Below are positions 62,215-64,000 of a stretch of 64,000 bases of DNA, one piece after another. A model generated the notes under the pieces. That model did no database searches. It was given only the letters and a program-made list of their open reading frames with translations, and was not told the DNA's origin. The position numbers were made by a program, and so were the translations under genes. Each line of letters starts with the position of its first letter. The stretch's first letter is position 1. Source of the DNA: Streptomyces griseorubiginosus (lineage in GTDB: Bacteria; Actinomycetota; Actinomycetes; Streptomycetales; Streptomycetaceae); assembly GCF_017614965.1 (NCBI RefSeq), contig NZ_WVUG01000005.1, positions 16,787 through 80,786 of the forward strand, read 5' to 3'.

Positions 62215-62256
62215 CGCCTTGGTCCCGGATTCCGTCGAGGATCCGGGACCAAGGCG
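62215..62256. terminator. Strong bidirectional terminator
   Basis: CGCCTTGGTCCCGGAT and ATCCGGGACCAAGGCG form a perfect 16-base stem with a 10-base loop, between the stops of the two convergent surface-protein genes. Confidence 0.85.
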
Positions 62257-62261
62257 TTGCG

Positions 62262-62789
62262 TCAGGCGCCGCGGCGGTGCGAGAAGTGGTACGCCGCCGC
62301 GATGGAGCCCAGGATGAGCGCGGCCCCCACGCCGATCTCCTTCAGGTCGAACCCGGCGATGCTGCCACCCGTACCGGCGTGCACACCGCGGTGGGGGTTG
62401 ACGGGGTTCACCGGCACCGGCGTGGGGCCCACCGGCCGGCCGCCCGCGATGGTCAGCCCCGTGGAGCCGCTCGCCCCGTCACAGGTGAACGTCACCTGGT
62501 AGACCGCCCCCGGCTTGGCGTCCCAGTCGACGGTCGCCACGGCCACGGAGCTGCCCCGGGGAATGGTGACCGTGTCGAACACCGCCGAGCTCACCGTGGC
62601 CGGTCCTCTGCAGCCGCCGTCGCGGTGGAGTTGCAGCGCGACCTCACCGCCCGGGACGACGGTCGAGGGCAGGACGCTGAAGCCGAACGGTGTGATCGGT
62701 GCGATGGTGCCGGCGAGGGCGGCCGGTGCGGAGAGGGCGAGGGCGCTGACGGCCAGCAGTGCGGCCGAAGCGACGCGTATCGCGCGCAT
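62262..62789 (-). CDS. Small secreted protein with C-terminal membrane anchor
   Basis: The 175-residue protein parallels its convergent neighbour: signal (SAALLAVSALALSAPAALAG), a beta-rich part with two Cys (GGCRGPATV, FTCDGASG), a Pro-rich linker (VGPTPVPVNPVNPHRGVHAG) and a C-terminal helix (EIGVGAALILGSIAAAYHF) with basic HRRGA end. Middle sequences differ from the neighbour, but the layout is the same, so the two are likely distant paralogues. ATG at 62789 fits the signal; the longer frame is rejected. Confidence 0.82.
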   Translation of the reverse strand: MRAIRVASAALLAVSALALSAPAALAGTIAPITPFGFSVLPSTVVPGGEVALQLHRDGGCRGPATVSSAVFDTVTIPRGSSVAVATVDWDAKPGAVYQVTFTCDGASGSTGLTIAGGRPVGPTPVPVNPVNPHRGVHAGTGGSIAGFDLKEIGVGAALILGSIAAAYHFSHRRGA

Positions 62790-63001
62790 GGTGGATCCTC
62801 CGGTCCCCGAGGAGCAGCCGCGGACCTTTTCCGCTTGCGCCATGAGATTGCGCCACAAATGCACCTCGATGACCGAAACGCTAGGAACAGGTGTGCGCCT
62901 GCGCGATCGCAGTCGGGCGAATGGGGCACGCGTGTGGGCCACCCAGGGGACACGCGCGGCGTGGCGGGTGTCGTCCGGGTGGCCCGTCAGGTGAGGGCCT
63001 G

Positions 63002-63766
63002 TCAGCCCTTGAGGTGCGGGAAGAGATTCAGGAAGGGTTCCGCCGAGGCGGTGATGCCGCGGCTGTAGGGCGCGTCGAAGTCCCAGATCAGGAAGAGCAG
63101 GAAGGCGATCAGGGCGGAGAACAGCCCGGCCAGGATCAGTTCGCGTCCGGTCCGCCGGATCTGCAGGGCGAAGATCATCCCGATGGTGATGACGGCCCCG
63201 GACAGCAGCCCGAACCAGACCACGCCCGGCATGGTGGCCCCCAGCGAGTCCGCGCGGGCGGTACGCGCCTGATCGGCCGCGGTCACCTGGTCCAGCAGCG
63301 GCTGGTAGGCCTGCCCCTCGAAGTCGTTCTTCGGCTGGTAGTCGGTGACGTCCTCGCGGATGCGCCGGAAGAGCTCATCACCGCGCGCGGTGACCTCGCC
63401 GTGGTCGGCCATCGCCTTCCAGTCGACCGCGACGACGTGTCCGGCATAGGCGTTGACATCGGCGCGAATGTGGTCACGGACGTCGGGCGGATAGACCCGC
63501 ACCCGCTCCGAGATCTCGTGCAACGCCATCGCCTCAGCCTGCACATGGTCCTGGGCGGCGCTGCGGCCCTCCCAGACCCCGGCGATGGCGAGGCCCAGGA
63601 CGATGGCGTACACCACGCCGATCCACATCGTCATGTACTCGATGACGTCCGGGGTCTCGCTGGGGTCCTCGTCGTCGGGTGCCGCCTTGTGCCGTACGAG
63701 GGTGATGACGACCACCACGACGCAGGCGGCCAGCATCGCGAGGGTGAGAACAAGCCAGTCCGGCAA
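63002..63766 (-). CDS. DUF4239 membrane protein
   Basis: The 254-residue protein has four transmembrane segments: two near the N-terminus (LTLAMLAACVVVVVITLV; IGVVYAIVLGLAIAGVW) and two near the C-terminus (VWFGLLSGAVITIGMIFAL; LILAGLFSALIAFLLFLIW). A helical soluble part lies between (about 70-175). This matches DUF4239, bestrophin-like proteins of unknown role. It overlaps nothing and follows a small partial gene on the same strand. Confidence 0.85.
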   Translation of the reverse strand: MPDWLVLTLAMLAACVVVVVITLVRHKAAPDDEDPSETPDVIEYMTMWIGVVYAIVLGLAIAGVWEGRSAAQDHVQAEAMALHEISERVRVYPPDVRDHIRADVNAYAGHVVAVDWKAMADHGEVTARGDELFRRIREDVTDYQPKNDFEGQAYQPLLDQVTAADQARTARADSLGATMPGVVWFGLLSGAVITIGMIFALQIRRTGRELILAGLFSALIAFLLFLIWDFDAPYSRGITASAEPFLNLFPHLKG

Positions 63767-63781
63767 GGGGTGCCTCCAGAT

Positions 63782-64000
63782 TCAGCGGGGGCGCAGCGCG
63801 GCGACGGCGATCGCGGCCGGTGCGGTGATGAGCAGGACGAAGGTGAGCGGCGACGGGCCGTCGTGCGTGGGCCGGTGCGGGGCCGGCGGCCGGTAGTGCG
63901 GATAGCTCACCGGGGTCACCGACGGGCGTGGGGCGGGCTTTGGCGGAGGCGGCGTCGGCTTCGGCGATGGAGGTGGAGTCGGTGCCGGTGGAGGCGGGGG
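63782..64000 (-). CDS. Proline-rich membrane-anchored protein, C-terminal part
   Basis: A minus-strand gene enters from the right edge and ends with the stop at 63782-63784. The readable 72 residues are a long Pro/Thr/Lys/Ser tract (for example PTPPPSPKPTPPPPKPAP), then a single transmembrane helix (TFVLLITAPAAIAVAAL) and the end RPR. Such tracts span the cell wall. Identity is unknown, and its N-terminus lies outside. It is 15 bases upstream-adjacent to DUF4239 and probably in one operon with it. Confidence 0.7.
   Translation of the reverse strand, partial: PPPPPAPTPPPSPKPTPPPPKPAPRPSVTPVSYPHYRPPAPHRPTHDGPSPLTFVLLITAPAAIAVAALRPR

Noticed and set aside
1..64000. tRNA, rRNA, riboswitch, prophage or insertion-sequence genes
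   Set aside because: No cloverleaf, ribosomal RNA, transposase or integrase sequence was recognised on either strand, though a short or diverged RNA could be missed by eye.

Overview
The window is chromosomal DNA from a high-GC actinobacterium, almost certainly a Streptomyces. The signs are a strong GC bias at third codon positions, frequent GTG starts, DUF397/DUF5753 regulator genes, a class F sortase, LysX, MsiK-dependent sugar ABC importers without their own ATPase, and a SpoIIE-type PAS-GAF-PP2C-HATPase protein. No tRNA, rRNA, CRISPR array or intact insertion sequence was seen.

Layout. 1-5.0 kb: a C4-dicarboxylate uptake module (DctA-like transporter, DcuS/CitA-like kinase, DcuR/CitB-like regulator). 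The regulator has lost its DNA-binding half and is joined tail-to-tail to an MsiK/UgpC-like ATPase that has lost its C-terminus. 5.2-10.1 kb: acetyltransferases, a LysE exporter, a WYL regulator, a VOC protein and an amidase. 10.4-14.5 kb: secreted glycosidases, namely an alpha-L-fucosidase remnant without its catalytic domain, a GH20 enzyme and an intact GH29 fucosidase. 14.5-19.5 kb: a DedA protein, DUF5753/DUF397 regulators, a methyltransferase, a GyrB-like protein with a degraded ATP site and a GNAT.

19.5-30.3 kb is an N-glycan utilisation locus: LacI regulator, three operators, sugar-binding lipoprotein, two permeases, a GH5 (GH5_18-like beta-mannosidase), a secreted GH85 endo-beta-N-acetylglucosaminidase and a GH38 alpha-mannosidase. 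30.3-32.3 kb is a TetR/TetX-like monooxygenase pair with three near-identical palindromic operators. 32.4-41.1 kb is a non-phosphorylating L-fucose operon: GntR regulator, RbsBAC-type importer, fuconate dehydratase, SDR, aldo-keto reductase, mutarotase and lactonase. With the fucosidases upstream, the window can plausibly take fucosylated N-glycans from release to central metabolism. A final hydrolase or aldolase was not found.

41-53.5 kb: a membrane protein resembling lipase maturation factors, DUF6777 lipoprotein, SpoIIE-type phosphatase, Fpg/Nei glycosylase, a truncated LuxR regulator, a phosphotransferase, an ECF sigma/anti-sigma group, a CapA protein, and a MarR/hydrolase pair whose operators abut both start codons. 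53.6-55.1 kb: a stub of an amino-acid permease, then a gene closely resembling the Pseudomonas ethylene-forming enzyme. 55.2-64 kb: methyltransferase, universal stress protein, LysX, polysaccharide deacetylase, sortase and small surface proteins.

Four genes or gene pairs (near 3.93, 10.77, 47.1 and 53.65 kb) look as if internal DNA was cleanly removed. Either the strain has real deletions or the assembly has collapsed at these points.
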